A stretch of DNA of 64,000 nt from positions 17,940,672 to 18,004,671 of the forward strand of contig CM022669.1 of NCBI GenBank assembly GCA_012295275.1. The letters are read 5' to 3'. The DNA is from Chrysomallon squamiferum (Eukaryota; Mollusca; Gastropoda; Neomphalida; Peltospiridae). Below, piece by piece: positions 11,865 to 22,871 of the stretch (positions are counted from its first letter, which is position 1; each line of letters opens with the position of its first letter). The notes under the pieces are model-generated. The model was not told the origin of the DNA, ran no database searches, and was given only the letters and a program-made list of their open reading frames with translations. Made by a program: the position numbers and the translations under genes.

Positions 11865-11898
11865 GAAGATTTACCAGCTCGCAATCCAGGACCTGGAG
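11865..11898 (+). CDS. SORD: SORD exon 2
   Basis: EDLPARNPGPG, following a pyrimidine-rich acceptor (tttctttttag). Phase 0 in, phase 1 out. Equivalent to the ENYPIPEPGP region of vertebrate SORD. Confidence 0.8.
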
Positions 11899-12194
11899 GT
11901 ATCCTAATTCAGTACAAATATTATTTTTTATTCTTTAATTTGAAAAATAAAAATTATTTGGAAACCAAACAGTATGTTCAAACCTATTTATATTTTCACT
12001 TAAAACCATTACAATAATATTAATTAGAGTGTGTATTTCTCTATGTGTATATACTTTTATATTCAAACTCACACACACACATATATATGCATACACTGTA
12101 TCTATGTGTGTGTGTGTGTGTATATACATACATATATATATATAGATAGCTAGCTAGATAGATAGAAATATAAATATATACATATAAACATACA

Positions 12195-12237
<43 letters not shown>

Positions 12238-12298
12238 TTTAATTTCTACTGTGCAATAAGATATACAGTTCACTCACTTTTATCATTTCAAATTTCAG

Positions 12299-12464
12299 AA
12301 GTACAGCTGAGTATGAGAGATGTTGGTATCTGTGGTTCTGACATTCACTACTGGACTCACGGAGAAATTGGTGACTTCGTTGTCAAGGCTCCCATGATAA
12401 TTGGTCCACGAAGCCAGTGGCGTTGTTGCCAAACTGGGTGATGGTGTCACCAGTCTAAAAATAG
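12299..12464 (+). CDS. SORD: SORD exon 3 (with +1 shift)
   Basis: [19 protein letters not shown] carries the catalytic Cys and substrate pocket. After MIIG an extra C at 12406-12407 shifts the frame. [19 protein letters not shown] then continues in the +1 frame to a gtttgt donor. Dropping one base restores phase 1 with exon 4. Confidence 0.8.
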
Positions 12465-12659
12465 GTTTGTTATTACTTTTTATTAATTATGATTAATTTT
12501 ATCTACGTAAATTTTAAAATTTCAAGTAAGTATTTTCTTTGTGATGTTGTAGATTATCAAAATACTTACGATAAGAATTTTTAAAAGTCTTTACAGAAAC
12601 AAATTTTATAACTAATATATTTAACTTAAAAAATGTTTATTTATTTATTTATTTTTTAC

Positions 12660-12660
<1 letters not shown>

Positions 12661-12693
<33 letters not shown>

Positions 12694-12776
12694 CTTAATA
12701 TACATGTGTGTGTGTGTATATATACATATATTTATGTATGTATTTATTTATTTAATGTATGTATGTGTGTATTTTT

Positions 12777-12815
<39 letters not shown>

Positions 12816-13025
12816 ATGTATGTGTGTATATAATGTATGTATGTGTGTATATAATGTATATATGTATGTATGTATGTATATAATGTATGTATGTATGTGT
12901 GTATATAATGTATGTATGTATGTGTGTATATAATGTATGTATGTATATAATGTATGTATGTATGTGTGTATATAATGTATGTATGTATGTGTGTATATAA
13001 TGTATGTATGTATGTGTGTATATAT
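12661..13025. repeat. (TATG)n/(TA)n microsatellite block in SORD intron 3
   Basis: Long alternating TATA, TATG and TGTG words, with ~35 bp sub-units ending 'tgtgtatataatg' repeated several times. Produces false Tyr/His/Ile/Thr frames on both strands. Confidence 0.95.
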
Positions 13026-13151
13026 ATTGTATAAAAAAAGCAACAGCATAAAATCAAACATCTTACATAAACTTGACCTATAACCTATAAAACTGAATAC
13101 TTAATTTAATGAAGCATTTTATAATTTATTTGTCTCTCTGTCTGCTGTCAG

Positions 13152-13311
13152 GAGACAGAGTTGCAGTAGAACCAGGAGTTCCATGCCGAATTTGCAAACA
13201 CTGTAAACATGGTAGATACAACCTCTGCCCTGACATGAAGTTCTGTGCCACGCCTCCTTACCATGGCAACCTGGCAAGATTCTTCACCCATGCTGCAGAT
13301 TTCTGTTTTAA
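13152..13311 (+). CDS. SORD: SORD exon 4, structural-zinc loop
   Basis: GDRVAVEPGVPCRICKHC onwards, with four Cys for the structural zinc, then FCATPP, HGNLARFF and a gtaagt donor. Phase 1 in, phase 2 out. No lesions. Confidence 0.92.
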
Positions 13312-13369
13312 GTAAGTTTAAGCTGCAAAGTAAATCTGCTGAATGTGTGTCTGTATTTCACGAGAAAGA

Positions 13370-13815
13370 AAACATTGAAAGACATGTATCTTGCAAGTAA
13401 TGTGGAAATATATTATAATTTGTAAGTAATGAATATTTGTTATAATTTATAATGTGAAATTTTTTTCTAATTTGTAAGTTGTGGAAATATGTTGTAAGTT
13501 ACACAGAAAAAATATTTTGTAAGTTATGTAAAAAATGTTATACTTTGTAAGTTGTTTGAAAAATATAATTTGTAAGTTGTATGGAAATATATTATAATTT
13601 GTAACTAATATGGAAATATTATTTAACAGTAAGGTGACATGATGTAAGTTGTAAGTTACTAAAATAAGTTGTTTGAAAAGGGATTATAAACTTAAGTTAT
13701 TTGGAAATACAATTTGTAAGTTATGTGAGAATATATTATAGTGTATAAGTTATTTGAAAACGTATCATATTCAAGTTATTTGGAAATAGAAGTTGTAAGT
13801 AATGTGGAAATACAC
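13370..13815. repeat. ~30-35 bp tandem repeats in SORD intron 4
   Basis: A dozen or so diverged units built on 'ttgtaagttatgtggaaata.att' fill the intron almost up to the acceptor of exon 5. Confidence 0.7.
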
Positions 13816-13828
13816 TACAATCTTAAAG

Positions 13829-13948
13829 GTTACCCTGACCACGTATCTACAGAAGAAGGAGCTCTGCTGGAGCCTTTGTCTGTAGGAGTGCATGCTAGTA
13901 ACAGAGCAGGAGTTGGTTTAGGAGACAAAGTCCTGATTTGTGGTGCAG
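13829..13948 (+). CDS. SORD: SORD exon 5 (with +1 shift)
   Basis: After the acceptor the reading K-L-P meets CCC at 13833-13835, where CC is needed; one extra base gives an immediate TGA. In the corrected frame it reads [20 protein letters not shown] and the start of the nucleotide-binding GAG. The conserved Glu ligand lies in LLEPLS. Confidence 0.82.
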
Positions 13949-14148
13949 GTAATTTAAATAAAAATTTACTTATTCTTTTTCTATAATTTTCAAACATGAT
14001 ATTCTTTAGTTAATTAATCTTATTTTTTCAAACTTTCTGTTGATAGGGTTTAATATATATATATATATATTTTTTTTTTTTTTATATATAATCTTTTTCT
14101 TGAAAGTTTTAATAAAGATATATTATACTGATTGGTTATAATTTGTTT

Positions 14149-14212
<64 letters not shown>

Positions 14213-14245
14213 TGGGTTAATTAATTTTCTGTTTATATTTTTAAG

Positions 14246-14311
14246 GTCCTATTGGTCTGGTTAATTTGCTCACTGTAAAAGCAAGAGGAGCATCAGAGGT
14301 TTGTGTTACAG
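14246..14311 (+). CDS. SORD: SORD exon 6, NAD-binding
   Basis: Completes GAGPIGLV, the glycine-rich dinucleotide-binding turn, and continues NLLTVKARGASEVCVT. Phase 1 both ends; gtaaaa donor. Confidence 0.88.
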
Positions 14312-14400
14312 GTAAAAAAGTTTTACCTTGCTTTATTATATGGACTCAGTCACACAGTACTCACCTGAGACGTTGTGGGATCTGTTCTCAGCAGTTCATC

Positions 14401-14625
14401 TATTGACCTAATTTATATTTTTGTTTATTTTTTTTATTTTATTTTTTTTTTTTTATTTTTTTTTTTTTTTTTTTTATTTTTTTTTTTTTTTTTTGTTTTT
14501 CATTTTACTTTTTTTTTTTTTTTTATTTTTTTTTTTATTTTTTTAATTTTTTAATTTTTTTTAATTTTATTTAATTTTATAATACTGTATTTCGTTTTTT
14601 CTTTATTTTTTTTTTTCAATCATCC
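14401..14625. repeat. T-rich low-complexity tract
   Basis: About 220 bases of almost pure T with scattered A in SORD intron 6. The preceding intron (14051-14210) holds long (TA)n runs. Confidence 0.95.
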
Positions 14626-14686
14626 TGCAAACTCGAAAAATGTTTATTTAACCAATTAACACTGTATAAAATTTTTCTATTTCTAG

Positions 14687-14859
14687 ATATTGATCAAACT
14701 AGATTAGACTTTGCTAAGAAGCTGGGAGCAGACCACACAATCAAAGTGACAAAAGATCCTAAAGAAACAGCTTTACAAATAGAGGAACTGTTAGGTCAAC
14801 CAGCTGACAAAACTATCGAGTGCAGTGGAGCGCCATCTAGTGTCAAAACAGCAATCTAT
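14687..14859 (+). CDS. SORD: SORD exon 7
   Basis: DIDQTRLDFAKKLGADHTIK onwards to TIECSGAPSSVKTAIY, 57 codons plus 2 bases, ending in phase 0 at a gtaatc donor. The D at the first strand end is the usual NAD-selecting acidic residue. Intact. Confidence 0.9.
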
Positions 14860-15213
14860 GTAATCTCACAACATTGCTCACAGCAAGGAAATATTTCTGG
14901 CCTTGATGGTCATGATTAAGTTTTCAACAAATTGCATATTTCTAATAAAACACTGATATGATCTAAATGCACAGTGATAAACTGTTATAATGAAAATATA
15001 TAATATGTTAATAAAAAAAAAAGTTATAATTAATTATTATAAGGTTCTTTTATAATCTGAGATAAAAATATTTATTTATCAAATTTTAATGCTTTAAACC
15101 TTTTTAAAATATTTGTGATTTTATCAAATTTTAATGTTTTAAAACTTTAAAAAAAAATTGTGATTTTTTAATTAATTTTTTTGTAATTTGATTTTTTTTT
15201 GAGATTGCAATAG

Positions 15214-15345
15214 GCAACTTGAGAGAAGTGGACATGGGAATATTGCTATGGTGGGTTTGGGTCCAGTGTAATTATTCAAATTTACAATAGTGAATGCTTC
15301 AAGTGAGATTGTGGACATCAAGGGAATATTCCGTTATGTTAACTG
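15214..15345 (+). CDS. SORD: SORD exon 8 (broken)
   Basis: GNIAMVGLGP, then VNAS, then VDIKGIFRYVN match SORD, but the frame from the acceptor is off by one (near 15220) and TAA interrupts at 15269-15271. The stretch around the stop resembles the 36 bp repeats in the following intron rather than a dehydrogenase. Start chosen at 'tag' 15211-15213; uncertain. Confidence 0.6.
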
Positions 15346-15425
15346 GTGAGTCCAGTGTAATTAATCAAATCTTACATTGTGGTGAGTCCAGTGTAATTAA
15401 TCAAATCTTACGTTGTGGTGAGAAC
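15262..15425. repeat. 36 bp repeat shared by SORD exon 8 and its intron
   Basis: A ~24 base word beginning 'tccagtgtaatta' occurs at 15262 (inside the exon), 15351 and 15387. The two intronic copies are 36 bases apart and each is preceded by a copy of the donor word gtgag. Confidence 0.85.
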
Positions 15426-15609
15426 AAAATAATTAAAACAATATTCTACTTTAATTAAAAGAATAAAAATAAAGGAATATCCTTCTGGAGCGAATACAAC
15501 AATTCAAAGAATATATGCACACAAATATACATACACACTCAGGCATAAACAAACACATTATCATTATTATTTTATTTTTTTTTTATTATTATTGTTTGGT
15601 TTTGTACAG

Positions 15610-15763
15610 TTACCCTGCTGCTCTGTCTATGGTAGCTTCAGGAAAAGTGGATGTGAAGCCTCTGATCACACACAGGTTTAAACTAGAACAGACACTGGAA
15701 GCCTTCGAAACAGCCAAGAGTGGAAAAGGAGTTAAAATTATGATTAACTGTGAACGGAAATAG
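15610..15763 (+). CDS. SORD: SORD exon 9 (terminal)
   Basis: With two bases from exon 8 it reads [20 protein letters not shown], then [21 protein letters not shown] and a TAG at 15761. This is the usual C-terminus length and sequence for SORD. Intact. Confidence 0.9.
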
Positions 15764-16184
15764 ATTCAGTGATTAATTCTCAGTGATTAATGGGTTCATG
15801 CTGATTAAAATGAATCTTATTTTGTGACATTGTTTACATTTTAAAATGTATATCTGTTACATTTTTTAAAACCACTATATTGTTTTATGAATATATATCA
15901 ATGAATTGTAATATTTTAATTTGTTTAATGTTTTGTGCAGATCTGGGGTTAAAATTGGTTAAAACAGCAATGTTAAATGATTATTAGTTTGAACAATCAC
16001 AGGGAAAGAGACTGTGTTAAAAAAATAATTATTTTATTTAAGTTGTATTTTTCTGTTCATGTATTCTTTTGACTATTAAACAGTTTATTGCTCAGTCTGT
16101 TTTTGAAATACACTTAGCCTTAATTACAAACATATCTAATTTCTCTTCCTTGCAGAATTGTCTTAGTATTAAGGTGTCATTCTA

Positions 16185-16222
16185 TAGACACACACACACA
16201 CACATACATACAAAAATCTATT

Positions 16223-16253
<31 letters not shown>

Positions 16254-16328
16254 CTATCTATCTATCTATCTATACACATACATAAATATGTTTATATATA
16301 TATTGTATGTATGTGTATGTGTGTGTAT

Positions 16329-16383
<55 letters not shown>

Positions 16384-16515
16384 CACACACATACATACAA
16401 TATATATATAAACATATATATATGTATATGTGTATAGATAGATAGATAGATAGATAGATATTGATAGATATAGATATGTATAGATAGACAGATGCAGATA
16501 AACAGATATAAATAT
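16185..16515. repeat. Compound CA/CATA/TA/GATA microsatellites
   Basis: Starts with (CA)n and passes through (GTAT)n, (CTAT)n, (TA)n and finally (GATA)n. No gene. Confidence 0.95.
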
Positions 16516-17242
16516 AGTCAAAAAGGCACAGATATTTTATTGGAAAAACATACTAAAACATTTTGTGTCAAAATTGTGAGATTTTCAACTAAAAATGCCT
16601 GTATTTTATAATTTTTAAATTTACAATGGTATTACTGAAACGTAAGAAATGGGTGTCAGGCAGTGAAAAGAATTTTGTTTTTACATTTAAAATTTCTCAT
16701 GATCCTAATGAAATGTAGAATGTTGAAAAAGCAAAACGAAATTTTTCTTTAAATACCTTTATAATTGTTGTTTACACTAAAGACTTGCTACCTCAATTCC
16801 ATATACTTACATATGTTAGTCAATATCTGTTTGTTACCCAATCTCTATCTTTATTTTCTTTATTCATTAGTGGTTACATATATACCAATATTATATATCA
16901 TTAAAAGTATATTTAAATAATTCCACCATGTTGTATGCATTATATAGTCAATATACAGTTGTTATCCAGTATCTTTATTTTTTCTATATGTTAGTATCAA
17001 ATATATGTCAATATTATACACTCATAAAACAATATTTAGATAATTCCATACTTGTTAGTCAATATACAGTTATTGTTGAACTTCAGTCTTTATTTATTTT
17101 CTTTATTCATTACTAACAAATATATACCAATATTATACACTTAAAACAATATTTAGATAATTCATACATTTATATGTGTTAGTACGTAGTTGTTATCAAA
17201 CCTATTTCTTTATTTTTTATTTATTAGTATTAGATAAATATT

Positions 17243-17275
<33 letters not shown>

Positions 17276-17367
17276 TACATACATTATACATTTTTAAATA
17301 AAAAATACTGAGAGTTTTTGCATGAATTCATATGAATTAAAACATTCATATTTAAGTTTATATTTTC

Positions 17368-17490
17368 TGTACCTAAGGTGAACAGTCCCCCAGTAGCTCA
17401 TTTTCAAGTATGAGTTTCCTGTATTAGCCACTCATGGGTGGGGGTGTCATCACTCACCAGGTGACTCACTGTCGCTGCATTATAGGTACA
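17368..17490. other. Small element bounded by 8 bp inverted repeats
   Basis: TGTACCTA at 17368-17375 and its exact complement TAGGTACA at 17483-17490 bound a 123 bp segment that is more GC-rich than its surroundings. A short non-autonomous transposon is possible; the repeats are too short to be sure. Confidence 0.25.
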
Positions 17491-17639
17491 CAAAGAATTA
17501 ATTTTGGTTAAAATAATTTTTAAAACAATTACTTGGTGAGGAATGATAACCTATGCAAATTTTATTCAAAGTATATGACACAGTGAAATTATTTAAACAT
17601 AGTACTAATACTATTACTCTCATTTTTGTCTTACTATTA

Positions 17640-17746
17640 TTTATTAATTTTATTTTTTTTATTTATTTTTTTATTTATCTGTTTATTTATTTATCTGTTT
17701 GTATATTTATTTATTTATTTATCTGTTTGTTTATTTATTTATATGT

Positions 17747-17781
<35 letters not shown>

Positions 17782-17835
17782 TCTGTTTATTTATTTATCT
17801 ATCTATAATCTATTTATTTATTTATTTATTTACGT
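17640..17835. repeat. (TTTA)n microsatellite
   Basis: About 195 bases of TTTA with occasional TCTG and TATC units. Confidence 0.95.
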
Positions 17836-18239
17836 AGTTTTACTTATTTTTTTAGCAATCTGTTAAAGCTGTTTAGTAATGCTAAAATATATCTTCTTTA
17901 ATCAATGAAAATACTTAATATCATTTCTTGTGTCATGTACTATGAATTGATTTTGAGGCATCGGCCTAAAAATAAATATACTAAAAATAAGTTGGATGCT
18001 GATTTAGATGGTTCACCAAAATAAAACAGATCGTGATGTATATAGATAATTTTGTTTGTCTGCCAAGTTTGAAAAATTAAAATTCGACCATGAACCTTCT
18101 AACACACAGTTGTAGTTAAGGCAAAGTCAGAAAAATTTACACATTAATTATTCTTCATATTTTCATGAAACACTGATGATCTGTTATCTATAAATAACTA
18201 AACTATAATTGTAAACGTAATATCTAATAAATACACATA

Positions 18240-20880
18240 CACATATATACATGCTCATTTTCTTATTGATCATACACATTAATTATACCCAGTTTCTTTC
18301 TCATGCATAGATTATATACCCCACCCTTTCTTTCTTACTGATACATTAAATATACCCCCCCCTTCTTACTCACACACAAATTATATACCCTCTCTTTCTT
18401 TCCCACACCTATATTATATACCCCACCCCTCAAACATTAAATAATTTCTTTTTTCTCAAGCACACACTATATAGTATATACCCTCCTTTCCCTTTCTTTC
18501 TAAAACACATTAAATATACTCTTCCTTTTTTTTCTCACTCACACATTAATCTCACTTTCTTTTCTGAATCACAAACTATATAAACCCCTCCTTTCTTTCT
18601 TTCACATACACAAATTATATATCCTACCTTTTCTTTCTCAATCACATTAAATACCTTCCCTTTCTTTTCAATCACACACACACATATTAAATATACCCCT
18701 CCCTTTCTTTCTCAATCACACATTATATATACCATCCCTTACTTTCTGCACACACAAAAAAAATACCTATTCCTTTCATTCCTATAAAAACACATTTCAA
18801 TCCCACATTATCCAACATTTACCTTTCCACCAAACACTTATTATACACACTTCCCTTTCTTTCCTACACACACACATCAAATACGCCTCCTTTCTCTCTA
18901 ACACACATCCATTTTATATACCATTATATCTTTACTTTCTTAAACATACATTATATACCCCTCTCTTTCTTTTTCTCAATCACACATTATGCACTACTCT
19001 TTTTTTTTCCTTTCCTAAACACACATCATATACCCCTCCTTTCTTCCTACATACACATTAAATACCTCCTTCCTATCTTTTCTCAATAACACATTAAACC
19101 CATTTCCCTTTTCTTCCATACACACACTTATATATCCCTCCCTTTCTTTTCCTACCCAAACATATATATACCCCTATCTTTCTTTCTTTACACACACACA
19201 TTATATACTTCTTCTTTTTTCCTACAAATGAATTATATATGTCAATCCCTTTATCTTTAATACACACACATTATATATATACCCTCCCTTTCTTTCTAAA
19301 CACACACATTATATTTCCCTCCATATCTCTCATAAATATACATCATACCCCTCCCTTTATTTCCTATAAACACATTATATAATCCCTATCTTTTTTTCTC
19401 AATCACACATTATATACCCCTATCTTTTTTCCTAAAACAACATTATACATCCCTCTCTTCCTTTCTAAACACACATTATATATCCATCCCTTTCTTTCCT
19501 AAACACACATTATATACCCCATCCTTTTTTTCCTACACAAACATTATATACCACTATTTTTTTTCCTATCACACACATTATATACCCCTATCTTTCTTTC
19601 CTAAACACAAATTATATCACCATCCCTTTTTTTTCCTTTTCCTTCACACATTATATACCACCTCCCTTTCTTTTCCTACACACACATTATATATACGTCC
19701 CTTTTTTTTAAACACACATTATATACCCCTATCTTTCTTTCCTACACACACACATTATATACCCCCTCCTTTTTTTCTAAAACACATTATACCCTCCTTT
19801 CTTTCTAAAACACATTATATATACCCTTTCTTCTTAAAACACACATTATATATCCTCCCTTCTTTTCCTAAACATTATTTCCCTAAAACACACATTATAT
19901 ACCCTCCCTTTTCTTTTCTAAAACACACATTATATACCACACCCTTTCTTTTTCCTACACACATTATATACCCCTCCCTTTCTTTTCTAAAAACACACAT
20001 TATATACCCCTCCCTTCTTTTCTAAAACACACATATATACCCCTCCCTTTTTTTCTAAACACACATTATATACCCCTCCCTTTCTTTCTTTCTAAAACAC
20101 ACATTATATACCCTCCCTTTCTTTCTAAAACACACATTATATACCCTCCTTTCTTTCTAAAACACACATTATATACCCCTCTCTTTCTTTTCCTATACAC
20201 ACATTATACACCTCCTTCTNNNNNNNNNNNNNNNNNNNNNNNNNNNNNNNNNNNNNNNNNNNNNNNNNNNNNNNNNNNNNNNNNNNNNNNNNNNNNNNNN
20301 NNNNNNNNNNNNNNNNNNNNNNNNNNNNNNNNNNNNNNNNNNNNNNNNNNNNNNNNNNNNNNNNNNNNNNNNNNNNNNNNNNNNNNNNNNNNNNNNNNNN
20401 NNNNNNNNNNNNNNNNNNNATACACCTCCCTTTCATTCCTAAACACACATTATATACCCCTCCCTTTGTTTTTCCTACACCCATTATATACCCTCCGTTT
20501 CTTTCCTACAAACACATAATATATACCCCTTTCTTTCTTTCTCAATCACACATTATATACCTCTTCTTTCTTTTCCAAATACTATATATATACTATATAC
20601 CCCATCCTTTTTTTCTCATACACAAATTATATACCCTCCCTTTCTTTCTCAGTCCCAAATACTATATATATATATACTATATACCCCATCCTTTTTTTCT
20701 CAATCACACATTATATACACCTCCCTTTCTTTCTCACACACACATTAAATACACCTCCCTTTCTTTCTCACTGATTATATATAGCCTACCTTTCTTTCTC
20801 ACACATACAATATATACCCCTCCTTTTTTTCTCAAACATGCATTATGTTCCCCTCCCTTTCTTTCTCGCGTTATTTCTTA
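18240..20880. repeat. ~2.6 kb minisatellite of ~30-35 bp units
   Basis: Dozens of units of the form 'acacacattatataccc' plus 'ctccctttctttc', strongly strand-asymmetric (C/T and A/C rich, almost no G). Central copies are nearly identical, while both edges are more diverged. An assembly gap lies inside, so the true array may be longer. Confidence 0.95.
20220..20419. other. Assembly gap of 200 N
   Basis: Exactly 200 undetermined bases inside the minisatellite. The round number suggests a placeholder of unknown size. Confidence 0.99.
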
Positions 20881-21300
20881 TTTTAGATAAAAGGTACAGT
20901 AGATATAAGATAAATCTGTGGAAGGAAGATAATTAAGGAAAGCTATGGAAATTGAAAGAAAAAAAGTTATGAAATTATGAGTATATAAATGCATTTTTTG
21001 TAATCGAATATATTTACTATTTCACAGTCATTCACACATATGTACACACAGACTCACACACACATACACACACTTCCTTTTCCTCTGTTAATTTATCAAA
21101 ATGTTTCATGAAAATATGATCGAAGTATATTATTTTAAACGTTTTTAGTTAATAGTCTCAGATAAATAGTAATTTTCCTTTTGTAATTTAACTATAAAAT
21201 AAAATTTTAACTTACAGAAGTTGTCTCTAATTTAATTTTTTATAAGATTTTGATTAAAACAATCTGCCCTGCCCAACCGCAACTGTGGGTTTGTTGTTAA

Positions 21301-21352
21301 TGACGTCAATCCATTGTTGGCGCCTTATTTATTTCCCGAAATGATGACGTCA
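21301..21352. promoter_or_regulatory. Two perfect CRE palindromes 44 bp apart
   Basis: TGACGTCA at 21301-21308 and 21345-21352 in a locally GC-richer stretch (about 21265-21380), with a 'ctatatacgg' word just after. The arrangement is promoter-like, but no start codon or exon could be tied to it. Confidence 0.3.
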
Positions 21353-22012
21353 GAAACAAAATTAATTGTCGGCTATATACGGATGTTTTTATTTTTATAT
21401 TTTTTGAAATTATATTATGATATTATTCATAAACTATTTACGAGAAATTAGTGAAAAATAAATAAGTAAATATAAATGATATTTATCGTGCAGTAAACAA
21501 TTGTACATAGTGACTTCATGATACACATAAAATCGGCGAAATGACAGCTACTTTGATTTTTTTTTATATAGTTAACAAAGATTTGTTTATATAAGGAAAT
21601 AAAATAATAACTTGTAAGTTTACGAACTATTTGTGATTTTCATTGTTCGCTCTACCACTGGGATGCTAAGCATTAAAACATTTTCAAGAATCTTAATTAA
21701 TGAAAACATCGAAACGATAGAAGATACTGTTTTAATGTCTGTGTGCGTGCGTGCGTGTGTGTGTGTGTGTGTGTAAAGAAATGTATCATATCACTGAAAC
21801 GACATATCACTAATCTGCATGTGTCTAGTTGAACATCGGACGACGTGACAAAGGCTAGATACAATAAAAGTGCAGAAACTCCATTGTACAGTTTTAGTGA
21901 ATGAGATATTAATAATAAAATAAGAATGGACTGAATTGTTTATGTTAATACGGGTCCATTTTTATTATGTTTGAACTTTATATTTGCCTGTGCGCTCTGT
22001 GAGACAGATTAA

Positions 22013-22044
<32 letters not shown>

Positions 22045-22380
22045 CATTGTGCATATGTATGTATACAGTTACAATCTGACAAAATGGACAAAAATGAACA
22101 ATAAATATCCAAATAATTTGATTTATCAAATATTTTCTTTTCCAAAGATAATTAGTTAAGTTTAATATAGTTAAGCACCTATATTATCACTCATATACTG
22201 GCGTTCTTACATGCATCGACACCATCATGTATACATTAAAATAATAACGGCAAGTAAAATCGGAAAAACGAGATGCACATACAATTAAACTCGTAATTAT
22301 AATTTTTTTTAAAACCTGTAATTTTCACACACTTGTGTGTGAATTTTTTTAAAAAGTTTTTTTCTTTTTCTTTTATTTAG

Positions 22381-22675
22381 TTGTTTATTTTTTCTTTTCT
22401 TTCTTTTTTTTTTTATTTATTTATTTTTTATTATTATTTTATTGTTTTTTTTTCTGGTCTTTTTTATTTTTTTATTTTTGCGTCTTTTTTCTTAGGTGGG
22501 TGTTTTTTTTTTTTTTTGTTTTTGTTTGTTTTATTTTATTTATTTTTTTATTTTTTTACTTATATTTATTTATTTATTTTATTATTTTATTTATTTTGGT
22601 TTTGTTTTGCGGTTTTTTGTTTATATGGTTGTTGTTTTTTTGTTTTGTTTTTTTTTTTTTTTTTTTTTTTTTATA
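22381..22675. repeat. T-rich low-complexity tract
   Basis: About 295 bases of TTTA, TTTG and poly-T. Phe-rich frames through it are artefacts. Confidence 0.9.
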
Positions 22676-22698
22676 CTTGTCCCTCTTCATTTTCTCAG

Positions 22699-22871
22699 AC
22701 GTTAACCAGTTCAAGTCGTTCGTTTTCGACAACAAACAAAAACTAACATCGGTGATGACGAATACGTCGTTCACTGTACGGACAGCATTGTTGTCATCTA
22801 TTGACGACATCATACTGCTGCAGCTGTTCACATTACATTCACGTGACCTTGTTCTGAGAGTGGGCTTCTAA
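22699..22871 (+). CDS. Possible isolated exon, unrecognised
   Basis: A strong acceptor (ttcattttctcag) is followed by a ~57-codon open frame (DVNQFKSFVFDNKQKL onwards, ending LRVGF and TAA) of balanced composition, unlike the flanking repeats. No homology is recognised and no partner exon is seen. It could equally be a non-coding exon or chance. Confidence 0.2.

Larger units (their letters stand above)
11591..15763 (+). pseudogene. SORD: Sorbitol dehydrogenase gene, nine exons, apparently decaying
   Basis: Zinc-dependent medium-chain dehydrogenase that oxidises sorbitol to fructose with NAD+ in the cytosol. Exons: 11591-11644, 11865-11898, 12299-12464, 13152-13311, 13829-13948, 14246-14311, 14687-14859, ~15214-15345 and 15610-15763. 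Splice sites are GT/AG, with exon 8's acceptor uncertain. Catalytic zinc ligands are visible: Cys in VGICGSD, His-Glu in HEASG (after the shift) and Glu in EPLSVGVHA. The four-Cys structural zinc loop (CRICKHC..NLC), lost in vertebrate SORD, is present. The NAD fold motif is GAGPIGLV. Damage: an extra C at 12406-12407, an extra C in CCC at 13833-13835, a +1 shift near 15220 and an in-frame TAA at 15269-15271. About 5 kb of ADGRV1 exons nearby show no in-exon shift, which argues for real decay, though a C added to CC runs is also a typical consensus error. Family identity is secure; pseudogene status is not. Confidence 0.6.

Noticed and set aside
15262-15292. A ~25 base mini-intron that would remove the SORD exon 8 stop
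   Set aside because: Far below the minimal length of spliceosomal introns; the repeat explanation is simpler.
18240-20880. Possible CRISPR array (regular short repeats)
   Set aside because: Units are adjacent and of one family with no unique spacers; it is a eukaryotic minisatellite in an intron-bearing genome.
22381-22746. Phe-rich membrane-like open frame
   Set aside because: It translates poly-T and TTTG/TTTA tracts. Only the non-repetitive end (22699 on) was kept as a weak exon candidate.
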